Below the pieces are notes generated by a model, which was not told the origin of the DNA, searched no databases, and worked only from the letters and a program-made list of their open reading frames with translations. The translations under genes were made by a program, and so were the position numbers. From assembly GCF_048537545.1 (NCBI RefSeq), contig NZ_CP183218.1: 64,000 nucleotides of DNA. One strand, 5' to 3'. The stretch is from Chania fonticola_B (GTDB lineage: Bacteria > Pseudomonadota > Gammaproteobacteria > Enterobacterales > Enterobacteriaceae). Below, one piece after another: positions 9,758-19,539 of this stretch. The number at the start of each line of letters is the position of its first letter. Positions within the stretch are counted from its first letter, which is position 1.

Positions 9758-10900
9758 CTACCCCTCCAGCACCAACGAATCACGGCTGATTTCAGCGATA
9801 CTTTTCGCCCCCGTGAGCGTCATCGCTACGCACATCTCTTTTTTGATCAATGCGAGCAGATTTTCCACCCCAGCCTGGCCTGCTGTCGCCAGCGCATAGA
9901 GATAGGCGCGCCCAAGCAACACACTGTCCGCCCCGAGCGCGATCATGCGCACCACGTCTAATCCGCTACGTATCCCGCTGTCTGCCAGGATGGTGATATC
10001 CCCTTTCACCGCATCGGCAATCATCGGCAACGCACGAGCAGAAGAGAGCACCCCATCCAGTTGGCGACCACCGTGGTTGGAAACCACAATCCCGTCAGCA
10101 CCAAAACGCACGGCATCACGTGCATCGTCGGCGTCGAGAATGCCCTTTATCACCATCGGTCCCTGCCAGAAATCACGGATCCATTCCAAATCACTCCATG
10201 AAATCGAAGGGTCAAAGTTGGCCCCCAGCCACCCGATATAATCTGCTAGTCCGGTGGGCTTTCCGAGGTAAGCGGAAATATTGCCCAGATCGTGCGGGCG
10301 CCCATTCAGGCCAACATCCCACGCCCAGGCAGGATGGGTAACGGCTTGCCAATAGCGACGTTGGGCGGCATAGGGGCCACTCATTGCCGAATGTGCATCG
10401 CGGTAACGGGCGCCTGGTGTCGGCATATCCACGGTGAAGACCAAAGTGGTACAGCCTGCAGCTTTAGCCCGCTCCAAGGCATTACGCATGAACCCACGAT
10501 CCTTCAACACATACAGCTGGAACCACATGGGCCGCTTGATGGCCGGCGCCACCTCTTCGATTGGGCACACCGATACGGTCGAAAGCGTAAACGGAATGCC
10601 TTGTTGCTCTGCGGCGCGCGCGGCCTGCACCTCCCCACGGCGGGCATACATGCCACATAACCCTACCGGGCCAAGGACAACAGGCATGGCCAAAGTTTCG
10701 TTAAACAGTTTGGTTTCCAGGCTGAGCGCCGACATGTTCTTAAGAACACGCTGCCTCAATGCGACCTGAGCCAGATCTTCCACGTTACGCCGTAAAGTGT
10801 GTTCGGCATAAGCGCCGCCATCAATGTAGTGAAACAGAAACGGCGGCAGTTTACGTTGTGCCGCAGCGCGATAATCCGTGGCTGCTGAGATAATCATCAA
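9758..10900 (-). CDS. lldD: LldD, FMN-dependent L-lactate dehydrogenase (quinone)
   Basis: A 380-residue enzyme of the alpha-hydroxyacid oxidase family that oxidises L-lactate to pyruvate and passes electrons to the quinone pool at the inner membrane. An FMN TIM barrel is evident: LGPVGLCGMYARRGE near 75-90, the substrate/catalytic VVSNHGGRQLDG near residue 273-284 (catalytic His in SNHGGR), and LADSGIRSG near 305. Last gene of lldPRD, 14 bp after lldR. The C-terminus is slightly shorter than in E. coli (396). Confidence 0.95.
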   Translation of the reverse strand: MMIISAATDYRAAAQRKLPPFLFHYIDGGAYAEHTLRRNVEDLAQVALRQRVLKNMSALSLETKLFNETLAMPVVLGPVGLCGMYARRGEVQAARAAEQQGIPFTLSTVSVCPIEEVAPAIKRPMWFQLYVLKDRGFMRNALERAKAAGCTTLVFTVDMPTPGARYRDAHSAMSGPYAAQRRYWQAVTHPAWAWDVGLNGRPHDLGNISAYLGKPTGLADYIGWLGANFDPSISWSDLEWIRDFWQGPMVIKGILDADDARDAVRFGADGIVVSNHGGRQLDGVLSSARALPMIADAVKGDITILADSGIRSGLDVVRMIALGADSVLLGRAYLYALATAGQAGVENLLALIKKEMCVAMTLTGAKSIAEISRDSLVLEG

Positions 10901-10914
10901 ACGATCTCCCTTTG

Positions 10915-11697
10915 TTACGGTGAATTGTCATCAGGAAGACGGGTAATACGCGCCTGCCTGGCCTCGTCTTCATGCAGATTTTTAATGGTGGAATGCACGA
11001 ATCCCAGGTGAGATTTGGCCGCTTTACCCGCCCGTTCAGGATCGCCTGCCAGGATCGCCAGCAGCAGTTCCTCGTGCTGTTCAGTCAGCCGGGTGAAGAT
11101 CGTCGGCTGGGTGTACATACGCTGGCGGCTATGCATGACGGAGGAACGCATTAAATCGAAAAAGCCGCGCATGGTTTGCAGCAACACCACGTTGTGTGAA
11201 GCCTCGGCAATCGCCAAATGGAAGCGCACATCCGCCTGAGCGGCAAGTTCAGGATGATCGCTCTCCTGAAGCGCCAACATGGCGTCAAAGCAAGCCTGTA
11301 GCTTCTCTTTGTCTGCAGCGGTGGCGCGCATTGCCGCGTGCCAGGCGGTGCTGGCCTCAATGGCGTGGCGAGCTTCCAGAATGTCATAACGATAGTCAGG
11401 ATCGTCGGCAATCAAGGGTCTCAGCGGTTCCACGATGCATTGCTCCGACCAGGGAGAAAGCTCGTCGCAGACATAGGTTCCGCCGCCACGTCGGCTGATG
11501 AGCGTTTTTTCACCAATCAGTTTTTGAATCGCCTCACGTAAAGAGGAACGCGAGACGCCCAACTCGTTGGCCAACTGGCGCTCGGCGGGCAAGCGCATCC
11601 CCATTTCCAGTTGGCGTTCGCGGATCATCACCTTGATACGCTCAACCAAACGATCGGCCGAGCGTAGTGGATAAGCGGGTTGAAGATTTGCAGTCAT
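10915..11697 (-). CDS. lldR: LldR, FadR-subfamily GntR regulator of L-lactate use
   Basis: A 260-residue DNA-binding protein with an N-terminal winged helix-turn-helix (ERQLANELGVSRSSLREAIQ about residues 39-58) and a C-terminal FCD ligand-binding domain (about 95-240) whose His and Asp residues bind metal. In E. coli LldR controls lldPRD in response to L-lactate. Its ATG overlaps the lldP TGA (ATGA, 11694-11697), which implies translational coupling. Two candidate operators lie upstream of lldP. Confidence 0.93.
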   Translation of the reverse strand: MTANLQPAYPLRSADRLVERIKVMIRERQLEMGMRLPAERQLANELGVSRSSLREAIQKLIGEKTLISRRGGGTYVCDELSPWSEQCIVEPLRPLIADDPDYRYDILEARHAIEASTAWHAAMRATAADKEKLQACFDAMLALQESDHPELAAQADVRFHLAIAEASHNVVLLQTMRGFFDLMRSSVMHSRQRMYTQPTIFTRLTEQHEELLLAILAGDPERAGKAAKSHLGFVHSTIKNLHEDEARQARITRLPDDNSP

Positions 11698-13348
11698 GGG
11701 ATCATCCAGGTCAGCCAGTAAGCCTGAAGCGTAGTAATAACCCCCACCATACAGGTGAAGATCAGGCTGTGTTTTACCGTAAAGCGGAACAGGTCAGACT
11801 CTTTCCCCACCAACCCCACGGCGGCACAGGCAATCGCGATAGACTGTGGTGAAATCATTTTGCCTGTGACTCCGCCGGTGGTGTTAGCCGCAACCAACAG
11901 CACATCCGAAACGCCAATCTGCTGGGCGGTGGTGGCCTGCAGAGCGGCAAACAACGCGTTGGACGAAGTGTCTGAGCCGGTCAGGAACACGCCCAACCAG
12001 CCAAGGAACGGTGAGAAAAAGGTGAACGCGCTGCCGGTATGCGCCAATGCCAGTGCCAAGGTTGCCGACAGGCCGGAATAGTTGGAAATAAAGGCAAAGG
12101 CTAACACCATGCCAATGGAATAAATGGGCAACATCAACGCCTTTAGCGTTTCAGCCAGCGTGGTGAGCGCGTCTTTGGGCTTCATACGCAGGTAAATCAC
12201 AGAGGCGATCGCAGCAACCATAATGGCGGTGCCGGTGGCAGAGAACCAGTCAAGTTTGAAAACGGCGACATAAGGCGTGATGTTTGCCACCACCGGCGGC
12301 ATTTTGGCCACCAGCTTATCCAGAAAAGGCACCGGAATAGAGAACACCAATCGTACAGCGCACCACCTTGCGCGAACAACGCTTTAAACGGCGGGATGCT
12401 CCACAGGGTGACAGTAGCGGTCAGGAAAATAAACGGCATCCAGGCGCGAATTATCTGCTCTAAAGCATAGTGCTGCTGCACCAGCTTTTGGTCGACGACC
12501 GCCCCTTCTGCATGATCGAAGCGGAACAGGCGTTTTGGCTGCCAAACGCGCAGAAACAGCGTCAGGCATACCAGTGAAACCAGCGAGGAGATGATGTCTG
12601 GCAACTCTGGCCCAAGAAAGTTGGAGCTGAGATACTGCGCCAAGGCAAAGCTTCCCCCCGCCACAACCACCGCAGGCCAGGTTTCTTTAATGCCGCGCCA
12701 ACCGTCCATAATCGCCATGATCCAGAACAGCACGATAATCGTCAGGAACGGCAATTGGCGCCCGACCATCTGCCCGATTGCAAAGCTGTCCAACCCGGTC
12801 ACCTGGCCCGCAACGATAATCGGGATGCCCATAGCGCCGAAAGCCACCGGGGCGGTGTTGACAATCAGGCAAAGCCCTGCGGCATACAACGGATTGAACC
12901 CCAGCCCAACCAACAAGGCGGCGGTAATGGCTACCGGTGCGCCAAACCCGGCGGCACCTTCCAAAAAGGCACCAAAACAGAAGCCAACGATCAGCATCTG
13001 TAAACGTTGGTCGGGGGTGATAGAGAGAATGGAAGAGCGGATGATGTCAAACTGCCCGGTTTTCACCGAAATCTGGTAGACAAATACTGCGGCAATAATG
13101 ATCCAGGCTATCGGCCACAGCCCATAGAAAAAACCATAAACCACCGCAGCGAGCGCTCGATCGATGGGCATCCGGTAGAGGAATAACGCCACCAGCAAAG
13201 CTATACCAACGGTTAACGTTGCTGCAATATGCCCCTTGAGCTTCAGTTTAATCAACGCCAAGAAAAAAAACGCAATGGGCAGCGCCGCGACCGCACTTGA
13301 TAGCCAGATATTACCAATGGGATCATAAACTTGTTGCCAGACTTCCAT
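11694..13348 (-). pseudogene. lldP: lldP, L-lactate permease, split by a one-base deletion
   Basis: The LctP-family permease reads from the ATG at 13348 for about 333 codons to ...GGALYDW and then loses frame. The remaining part continues in the next frame as VFSIPVPFLDKL... to the stop at 11694. The break is at CACC (12345-12348), where one extra C (a G on the coding strand, GATTGGGTG) would restore a 551-residue protein, exactly the E. coli LldP length. All other residues look conserved, with about 12-14 membrane segments. It is either a recent null mutation or a homopolymer sequencing error; lldR and lldD downstream are intact. Confidence 0.85.
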
Positions 13349-13389
13349 GTAGTTAACTCCCGCGATTATTCACATACTCCTCCGCTTAA

Positions 13390-13402
13390 TGGATCGAACC
13401 AA
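13390..13402. promoter_or_regulatory. Candidate downstream LldR operator (imperfect)
   Basis: TGGATCGAACCAA is an imperfect palindrome of the TTGGT...ACCAA type located between the probable lldP promoter and its ATG. Its centre is 125 bp from the perfect palindrome at 13515, close to the distance between the two LldR operators in E. coli. Confidence 0.45.
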
Positions 13403-13514
13403 CGGGGCGAAGTCATATAATTGATAATCGATAGTTAACTCACCGTTAAAAACATGCAATGTGTCTGTTTGGGTTTTTGCCGTTTATGTGCCAGAGGTTC
13501 ACATTTTTCCGGCA

Positions 13515-13527
13515 TTGGTCGGACCAA
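13515..13527. promoter_or_regulatory. LldR operator upstream of lldP
   Basis: TTGGTCGGACCAA is a perfect inverted repeat (TTGGTC-G-GACCAA) of the FadR-subfamily operator type, about 165 bp upstream of the lldP start. It most likely binds LldR. Confidence 0.65.
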
Positions 13528-13649
13528 AAGTGGGGAGAAGGGGTGCTAAATGAGCAAGATTAAGCAGCACCATTATTTGGGGACCCCTCGCGCTATCGCC
13601 TTTTTAAATATGTGTATGATGTGGTGCAGACAACAGCAGGAGTACATAC

Positions 13650-13829
13650 ATGACAGTAAATAATAGACTTATTAACAATATGGGTATTAACCTTAAGGCC
13701 AGCTTTGCTGCCAAACTACATAATCACGCAACGAAAAAATGGCAGGAAGAAAACAAGGGAACTCTCGAGGCATTAAATCGTTTTCATGATGAACACGGCT
13801 GTTTCAGCGATGAGTACAGAACGTTTTAA
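13650..13829 (+). CDS. CcdA-like antitoxin, short form
   Basis: A 59-residue product with a good CAGGAG ribosome-binding site and an upstream TATGAT-like -10. Its C-terminal half (WQEENKGTLEALNRF...GCFSDEYRTF) is the CcdB-binding tail of chromosomal CcdA antitoxins. The N-terminus (MTVNNRLINNMGINL) lacks the first beta strand of the ribbon-helix-helix DNA-binding domain, so about 10-17 residues appear missing compared with 72-80-residue CcdA proteins. The toxin gene behind it is broken. Probably a decaying toxin-antitoxin locus; it could still be translated. Confidence 0.65.
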   Translation: MTVNNRLINNMGINLKASFAAKLHNHATKKWQEENKGTLEALNRFHDEHGCFSDEYRTF

Positions 13830-13831
13830 CA

Positions 13832-13879
13832 ATGCAATTCACCGTCTACTGCAAAAACGGCAATAGATTTCCTCATTGA
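13832..13879 (+). pseudogene. ccdB toxin remnant
   Basis: Two bases after the CcdA-like stop, an ATG opens MQFTVYCKNGNRFPH and then hits TGA. The first eleven residues match the N-terminus of CcdB gyrase toxins (about 100 residues); nothing convincing of the rest survives downstream before the bacA 3' end, so the toxin is dead by truncation or deletion. Confidence 0.6.
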
Positions 13880-13994
13880 TGGAATTTGAAGCCACTGGTA
13901 GCGACCAATCGAATGCGCCAATACAAGTAATATGAACATAGTGGGCAAAGAGCCCACTATTGGAGAGGACAAAACGTTCGAGCTGGTGCCAGGA

Positions 13995-14822
13995 TTAATG
14001 AATAAACACCATGTAGACCGCCGCCGCGACGATAAAACGGTAGATGGCGAAAGGCACAAACGAGATACGCTTGATCAACTGCAGGAAGGTCTTGATGGCG
14101 ATTAGCGCTACCACAAACGCGGTAGCGAAACCGACGGCAAACATCGGCAGGTCACTGAGCGTCAGGAAGTGCAGGCTCTTGTACAGATCCAGACCGCTGG
14201 CCCCGATCATCATTGGCACTGCCAGAATAAAGGAGAACTCCGAGGCCGCAAAACGGCTCACGCCCACCAGCATGCCCCCCGAAATGGTAGAGCCGGAACG
14301 GGAAAAGCCAGGCCACAGCGCCAGACACTGGAAGCAACCGATCAAAAAGGCCTGCCGATAGGTAATATCATCCAGCCCGACCGCGCTTGGTTTTTTCGGT
14401 TTCAGCCATTCGGCGGCCAACAGCAACAGGCCCCCGACCACTAACGCATACATCACGTTTTTCGGTTCAAATAGCGATTTGATCATATCGTGGAGCAGCA
14501 ACCCCAGCGCTACCGCCGGGATCATCGCCAGCAGGATATGGCCCAACTTCAATTGCCCTGCCGTCTGCCCTTCATGAGGAACAGGTTTGCCACCAAAGTG
14601 AATGCCGATCAGGCCAAACAGACGGCGCCAGAACACCACTACCACCGCCAGGATCGAACCCAGTTGGATAATAACTTCGAAGGTTTTCGCCTTATCGCCG
14701 GTAAAACCCAGTAACTCACCAACGATAATCATGTGCCCGGTAGAGGAAACCGGCAGGAACTCTGTCAGCCCTTCGACTACCCCAAGCACGAATGCCACAA
14801 ACAATGAATGCATGTCCGCCAT
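13995..14822 (-). CDS. uppP: UppP/BacA, undecaprenyl-diphosphatase
   Basis: A 275-residue integral membrane enzyme that converts undecaprenyl diphosphate to the monophosphate carrier used for peptidoglycan and O-antigen export; overproduction gives bacitracin resistance. The two BacA signatures are visible: EGLTEFLPVSSTGH near residue 17-30 and PGFSRSGSTISGG near 170-182. The start MADMHSLF at 14822, preceded by GGGGTAGTGG, matches E. coli (273 residues) better than a longer frame opening at 14909. Confidence 0.95.
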   Translation of the reverse strand: MADMHSLFVAFVLGVVEGLTEFLPVSSTGHMIIVGELLGFTGDKAKTFEVIIQLGSILAVVVVFWRRLFGLIGIHFGGKPVPHEGQTAGQLKLGHILLAMIPAVALGLLLHDMIKSLFEPKNVMYALVVGGLLLLAAEWLKPKKPSAVGLDDITYRQAFLIGCFQCLALWPGFSRSGSTISGGMLVGVSRFAASEFSFILAVPMMIGASGLDLYKSLHFLTLSDLPMFAVGFATAFVVALIAIKTFLQLIKRISFVPFAIYRFIVAAAVYMVFIH

Positions 14823-14870
14823 CAGACCACTACCCCATTTCAAATTTAACGCTATTAAAGGTACGAGCAC

Positions 14871-14903
14871 AAAAAAGCGGCAGTGTTCAATACCTTGCCG
14901 CTT
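14871..14903 (-). terminator. Rho-independent terminator after folB
   Basis: On the minus strand AAGCGGCA (14903-14896) pairs with TGCCGCTT (14882-14875), followed by a run of T (14876-14871). It separates folB from uppP. Confidence 0.85.
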
Positions 14904-14962
14904 AAACAATTCTAGTTACAGACCAGCATATCGGTCTTTAGTTGCATATTGGTGACAACTTG

Positions 14963-15322
14963 TCAGGCTGGTCGCTGACCGCGTTCGATGATCACCCCAA
15001 CCCGGCTGGCGTGCGCGACTGCACCCGGCTTGGTGACCTTAATACGGACCCAGGGAGATTTAAAGCGCCGTAGCAAAATTTCGGATACCTCCTCTGCGAC
15101 ACGCTCCACCAGCGCAAAACGATTGGGCTGCACATGCTGAATGACCGCATCGCTGATATCGGCATAGCTCAGGCAATCATTCACATCATCGCTGGCGGCT
15201 GCCTGGCGGTTGTCCCACGCCATTTCGATATCGAACACCAGCTTTTGCGCAATGGTTTGTTCCCAATCATAAACGCCAATGGTGGTGATCACGGTAAGCT
15301 CTTCAATAAATACGATATCCAT
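14963..15322 (-). CDS. folB: FolB, dihydroneopterin aldolase
   Basis: A 119-residue enzyme of folate synthesis that cleaves 7,8-dihydroneopterin to 6-hydroxymethyl-dihydropterin and glycolaldehyde. It contains the conserved GVYDWEQ, SYADIS and VERVAEE segments, with the catalytic Lys in the WVRIKVTKPGAV stretch near residue 98-105. A GTG codon lies directly before the ATG; the ATG at 15322 fits family members. Divergent from plsY. Confidence 0.95.
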   Translation of the reverse strand: MDIVFIEELTVITTIGVYDWEQTIAQKLVFDIEMAWDNRQAAASDDVNDCLSYADISDAVIQHVQPNRFALVERVAEEVSEILLRRFKSPWVRIKVTKPGAVAHASRVGVIIERGQRPA

Positions 15323-15429
15323 CACGTCATTCTCAGTTTTTGGCCTTGCCGGATACCACTTCCGACGGAATATGCGTATTATCCATAGATGTTGCGAGTA
15401 AAACGACCATTATTAGACGGAACCGCGTT

Positions 15430-16068
15430 ATGAGTGCTACCGCGCTTGGCATGATTATCTTCGCGTATCTGTGTGGCTCAATTTCCAGCGCGATCCTGGT
15501 TTGCCGGATCGCCAGGCTACCGGATCCGCGTGAACATGGATCGGGAAATCCAGGGGCGACTAACGTCCTGCGTATCGGCGGCCGCCTGGCGGCGGCTACG
15601 GTGTTGGTGTTCGATATACTAAAAGGGATGCTGCCAGTCTGGTTGGCCTATGCGTTCAACGTCCCACCGCTGTATCTGGGCCTGACGGCAATCGCCGCCT
15701 GTCTTGGGCATATCTACCCGGTGTTCTTCCACTTCCGTGGGGGCAAGGGCGTGGCAACGGCGTTCGGTGCCATTGCGCCGATCGGCTGGGATCTCACTGG
15801 CCTGATGACCGGCACCTGGCTGTTGACCGTGCTGCTGAGCGGCTATTCCTCGCTCGGGGCGATCGTCAGCGCGCTGATTGCACCGTTCTATGTCTGGTGG
15901 TTCAAACCGCAGTTTACCTTCCCGGTAGCGATGCTCTCTTGCCTGATCCTGATGCGCCATCACGACAATATCCAGCGCCTATGGCGCGGCCAGGAAGGGA
16001 AAATCTGGGGTAAGTTCCGCAAGAAGAAAGACGGTGTTTTAGAACAGGAAGAACACAAAGAAGAATGA
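15430..16068 (+). CDS. plsY: PlsY, acyl-phosphate:glycerol-3-phosphate acyltransferase
   Basis: A 212-residue membrane enzyme that makes lysophosphatidate from acyl phosphate and glycerol-3-phosphate. It shows the family motifs GSGNPGATNVLR (near residue 38-49) and HFRGGKGVAT (near 102-111) and five or so hydrophobic segments. The ATG at 15430 is used because the upstream frame from 15340 covers the divergent folB leader. E. coli PlsY has 205 residues; the extra length is in the charged C-terminal tail. Confidence 0.94.
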   Translation: MSATALGMIIFAYLCGSISSAILVCRIARLPDPREHGSGNPGATNVLRIGGRLAAATVLVFDILKGMLPVWLAYAFNVPPLYLGLTAIAACLGHIYPVFFHFRGGKGVATAFGAIAPIGWDLTGLMTGTWLLTVLLSGYSSLGAIVSALIAPFYVWWFKPQFTFPVAMLSCLILMRHHDNIQRLWRGQEGKIWGKFRKKKDGVLEQEEHKEE

Positions 16069-16074
16069 TTGAAA

Positions 16075-16091
16075 GGCCGGAAATTCCGGCC
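16075..16091. terminator. Hairpin between convergent plsY and tsaD
   Basis: GGCCGG (16075-16080) and CCGGCC (16086-16091) form a strong stem with a five-base loop; flanking T runs are short. Likely serves both converging genes. Confidence 0.55.
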
Positions 16092-16099
16092 CTTGGCTT

Positions 16100-17113
16100 T
16101 TACACCGCAGGCAGCTCTGCCAGCGGCCAACGTGGGCGTACGGTAACGCCCAACTCCGGGTTACCCCCGTTTTTCATTCGAACCATCCCAGCATAAGCGA
16201 TCATGGCCCCATTGTCGGTGCAGAATTCCGGGCGGGCATAGAACACTTCGCCACCGCGTTTTTTCATTAGTTCTGCCAGCTTGCTGCGCAACGTGCGGTT
16301 GGCACTGACGCCACCGGCCATCACCAGGCGTTTAAACCCGGTCTGCTCCAGCGCGCGTTTGCATTTGATCGCCAGCGTATCCACCACCGCATCTTCAAAA
16401 GCACGGGCAATATCGGCACGGGTTTGATCGTCGTTGCCGTTAGAGCGGATGGTATTGGCGGCAAAGGTCTTCAGGCCGGAGAAACTGAAATCCAGCCCTG
16501 GGCGATCGGTCATTGGGCGTGGGAAGGTAAAACGCCCTTCAGTGCCCTGCTGCGCCATTTTCGACAGCATCGGCCCGCCGGGATAATCCAGCCCTAACAG
16601 CTTGGCCGTTTTGTCGAACGCTTCGCCAGCGGCGTCGTCAACCGACTCCCCCAGCAAAGTATATTCACCGATCCCGGTCACGCTGATCAGTTGGGTATGG
16701 CCGCCAGACACCAGCAGTGCCACAAACGGAAACTCCGGAGGGTTGTCTTCCAGCATCGGTGCCAGCAAGTGGCCTTCCATATGATGCACCGGCACCGCAG
16801 GCACGCCCCAGGCAAACGCCAACGCGCGGCCAATGGTTGCCCCAACCAACAAGGCCCCCACCAGACCCGGCCCGGCGGTATACGCCACGCCGTCGATATC
16901 GCCAGGCTTCAGGTTCGCCTCTTTCAGTGCGGCCTGGATCAGCGGCACTGTCTTGCGCACGTGATCGCGGGAAGCCAGTTCTGGCACCACGCCGCCGTAA
17001 TCGGCATGCAGTTTCACCTGGCTGTAGAGTTGGTTGGCTAACAAACCGGCTTGATCGTCATACACTGCAATACCGGTTTCATCGCAGGACGTTTCTATAC
17101 CCAATACGCGCAT
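16100..17113 (-). CDS. tsaD: TsaD, tRNA N6-threonylcarbamoyladenosine transferase subunit
   Basis: A 337-residue ASKHA-fold protein, the catalytic partner of TsaB-TsaE in t6A37 formation on tRNAs decoding ANN codons. Metal-binding histidines lie in the HxxxH motif of VHHMEGHLLAP (near residue 110-118), with SGGHTQL near 134 and VMAGGVSANR near 268. The start MRVLGIETSCDET at 17113 gives exactly the E. coli length; an upstream ATG at 17128 is less likely. Divergent from rpsU. Confidence 0.96.
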   Translation of the reverse strand: MRVLGIETSCDETGIAVYDDQAGLLANQLYSQVKLHADYGGVVPELASRDHVRKTVPLIQAALKEANLKPGDIDGVAYTAGPGLVGALLVGATIGRALAFAWGVPAVPVHHMEGHLLAPMLEDNPPEFPFVALLVSGGHTQLISVTGIGEYTLLGESVDDAAGEAFDKTAKLLGLDYPGGPMLSKMAQQGTEGRFTFPRPMTDRPGLDFSFSGLKTFAANTIRSNGNDDQTRADIARAFEDAVVDTLAIKCKRALEQTGFKRLVMAGGVSANRTLRSKLAELMKKRGGEVFYARPEFCTDNGAMIAYAGMVRMKNGGNPELGVTVRPRWPLAELPAV

Positions 17114-17425
17114 TACATTTCCCATCATTCACGTGCGGCCGCCAGTTTATCACAATCAACGCCATTTACCGCCAGCCTGCAGCACCCTGGCCGCGATGGT
17201 GCGCTATGTCGATGATTCACAAGGTTGCCCGCCGGGTGATTAAAAACGAGCAATTTTTTCTGATTAGTCTATAATCGGCGGCCGATGCATAATTGCGCGA
17301 GTTTGCCGGAACGCGGCGTGTTTCAATTTGCTATGGTGCTTTACAAAGCAGCATCCATTGAAGTAAAATTCCGCACCATTTTGAAAAGGCTGGCGCTTGG
17401 CCAGCAGCAAACCGAATTCTATTGA

Positions 17426-17653
<228 letters not shown>

Positions 17654-17790
17654 TCCTTCGGGGGTAACCCCACCGCGTGATTTTTTTCTTTTTCAAGAAC
17701 ACGCAGACCGAGTAGTTGCATACGAAGGCCGTGCTTTCCGAAAGGAATGCGCGGCTTGTTCTCGTTTATAGGCAATCGTAACAGGGGCTT

Positions 17791-19539
17791 ATGGCTGGAC
17801 GAATTCCGCGTGTATTTATCAATGACTTGCTGGCTCGCACCGACATCGTCGATCTGATCGACGCCCGGGTAAAGCTTAAAAAGCAGGGCAAAAACTATCA
17901 CGCGTGCTGTCCGTTCCACCACGAAAAAACGCCTTCATTCACCGTTAATGGCGACAAACAGTTTTATCACTGTTTTGGTTGTGGAGCGCACGGTAACGCC
18001 GTCGACTTCCTGATGAATTACGACAGACTCGAGTTTGTCGAAACCATCGAGGAACTGGCCACCATGCACGGGCTGGAAGTGCCTTACGAGGCCGGCACCG
18101 GACCGACGCCAATCGAACGCCATCAGCGTCAAAGCCTATATCAACTGATGGAACAGCTCAGCGCGTTCTATCAACAGTCACTGCATCAATCCAACGGGAC
18201 GCAGGCGCGCAACTACCTGCAACAGCGCGGATTGAGTGACGACGTTATCCGCCATTTCGCCATCGGCTTTGCACCTGCCGGTTGGGATAATGCGTTAAAA
18301 CGTTTCGGGCGTGATACCGACAGCCGGGCAGCACTGAACGATGCCGGAATGTTGGTGACTAACGATCAAGGGCGCACTTACGATCGCTTCCGCGAGCGTG
18401 TGATGTTCCCCATCCGCGACAAACGCGGGCGGGTAATCGCTTTTGGTGGACGCGTACTGGGCGACGGTATGCCCAAGTACCTGAACTCGCCGGAAACCGA
18501 AGTATTCCACAAGGGCCGTCAGTTGTACGGCCTGTATGAAGCACAGCAGAGCCACGCCAACCCGCAACGTTTGCTGGTGGTCGAAGGCTATATGGACGTG
18601 GTGGCGTTAGCGCAATATGGCATTGATTATGCCGTTGCCTCACTCGGAACCTCGACAACGGCTGAACATATTCAGCTGCTGTTCCGCGCTACCGATAACG
18701 TTGTCTGCTGTTACGACGGCGACAGGGCTGGCCGTGAAGCCGCCTGGCGCGCGTTAGAAACCGCACTGCCCTATCTGAACGACGGGCGCCAGTTACGGTT
18801 TATGTTTTTGCCAGACGGTGAAGACCCGGACACCCTGGTCCGTAAAGAAGGCAAAGACGCCTTCGAACAGCGAATGGAGCTGGCGCAGCCGCTTTCCACT
18901 TTCCTGTTCGAAACGTTGATGCCACAGGTCGACCTGAGCAGCCCGGATGGCCGTGCCAAACTGAGTACCTTGGCGCTACCGCTGATCACTCAGGTGCCGG
19001 GCGAGACATTACGTCTCTACCTGCGCCAACAGCTAGGCAGCAAACTGGGCCTGCTGGACGATAGCCAGCTCGACAAGCTGATGCCCAAACAGGCGGAAAA
19101 TGCGAATACTTATCAGGCGCCCCAGCTAAAACGCACAACCATGCGTATACTGATAGGATTACTGGTGCAAAATCCGCGTTTGGCTACACTTATCCCTTCC
19201 CTGGAAGGGCTCGAGCAAACTAAACAGGCGGGTTTACCGCTATTTGTTGAACTGGTGCAGACCTGTTTAGCGCAGCCGGGCCTGACTACCGGCCAGTTGT
19301 TGGAGCTGTACCGAGATAACAAATTGAGCCAGCAGCTTGAAACCTTGGCGACATGGAACCATATGATCGTTGAGGAACAAGTTGAGCAACACTTTTTAGA
19401 TACTCTGACGAATCTCTATGACTCGGTGCTGGAAAAACGTCAGGAAGATTTGATCGCACGTGACAGAACGCATGGCCTGAATGCAGACGAACGCAAGGAA
19501 CTCTGGTCATTACAACTGGCATTGGCGAAGAAAGACTGA
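17791..19539 (+). CDS. dnaG: DNA primase
   Basis: A 582-residue primase that makes RNA primers at the replication fork. The N-terminal zinc finger (CCPFHHEKTPSF...HCFGCG, residues about 39-65), the TOPRIM core (VVEGYMDV near 265 and the YDGDRAGREA motif near 308-318) and the C-terminal DnaB-binding helicase-interaction domain are all present. Between rpsU and rpoD, 137 bp after rpsU; a GGGG-TAA-CCCC hairpin with a T-rich tail in that gap corresponds in position to the internal attenuator of E. coli. Confidence 0.97.
   Translation: MAGRIPRVFINDLLARTDIVDLIDARVKLKKQGKNYHACCPFHHEKTPSFTVNGDKQFYHCFGCGAHGNAVDFLMNYDRLEFVETIEELATMHGLEVPYEAGTGPTPIERHQRQSLYQLMEQLSAFYQQSLHQSNGTQARNYLQQRGLSDDVIRHFAIGFAPAGWDNALKRFGRDTDSRAALNDAGMLVTNDQGRTYDRFRERVMFPIRDKRGRVIAFGGRVLGDGMPKYLNSPETEVFHKGRQLYGLYEAQQSHANPQRLLVVEGYMDVVALAQYGIDYAVASLGTSTTAEHIQLLFRATDNVVCCYDGDRAGREAAWRALETALPYLNDGRQLRFMFLPDGEDPDTLVRKEGKDAFEQRMELAQPLSTFLFETLMPQVDLSSPDGRAKLSTLALPLITQVPGETLRLYLRQQLGSKLGLLDDSQLDKLMPKQAENANTYQAPQLKRTTMRILIGLLVQNPRLATLIPSLEGLEQTKQAGLPLFVELVQTCLAQPGLTTGQLLELYRDNKLSQQLETLATWNHMIVEEQVEQHFLDTLTNLYDSVLEKRQEDLIARDRTHGLNADERKELWSLQLALAKKD

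Noticed and set aside
13826..14059. A minus-strand 77-codon frame over the ccdAB remnant
   Set aside because: It is the reverse complement of the ccdA/ccdB remnant and the uppP end, with no coding features.
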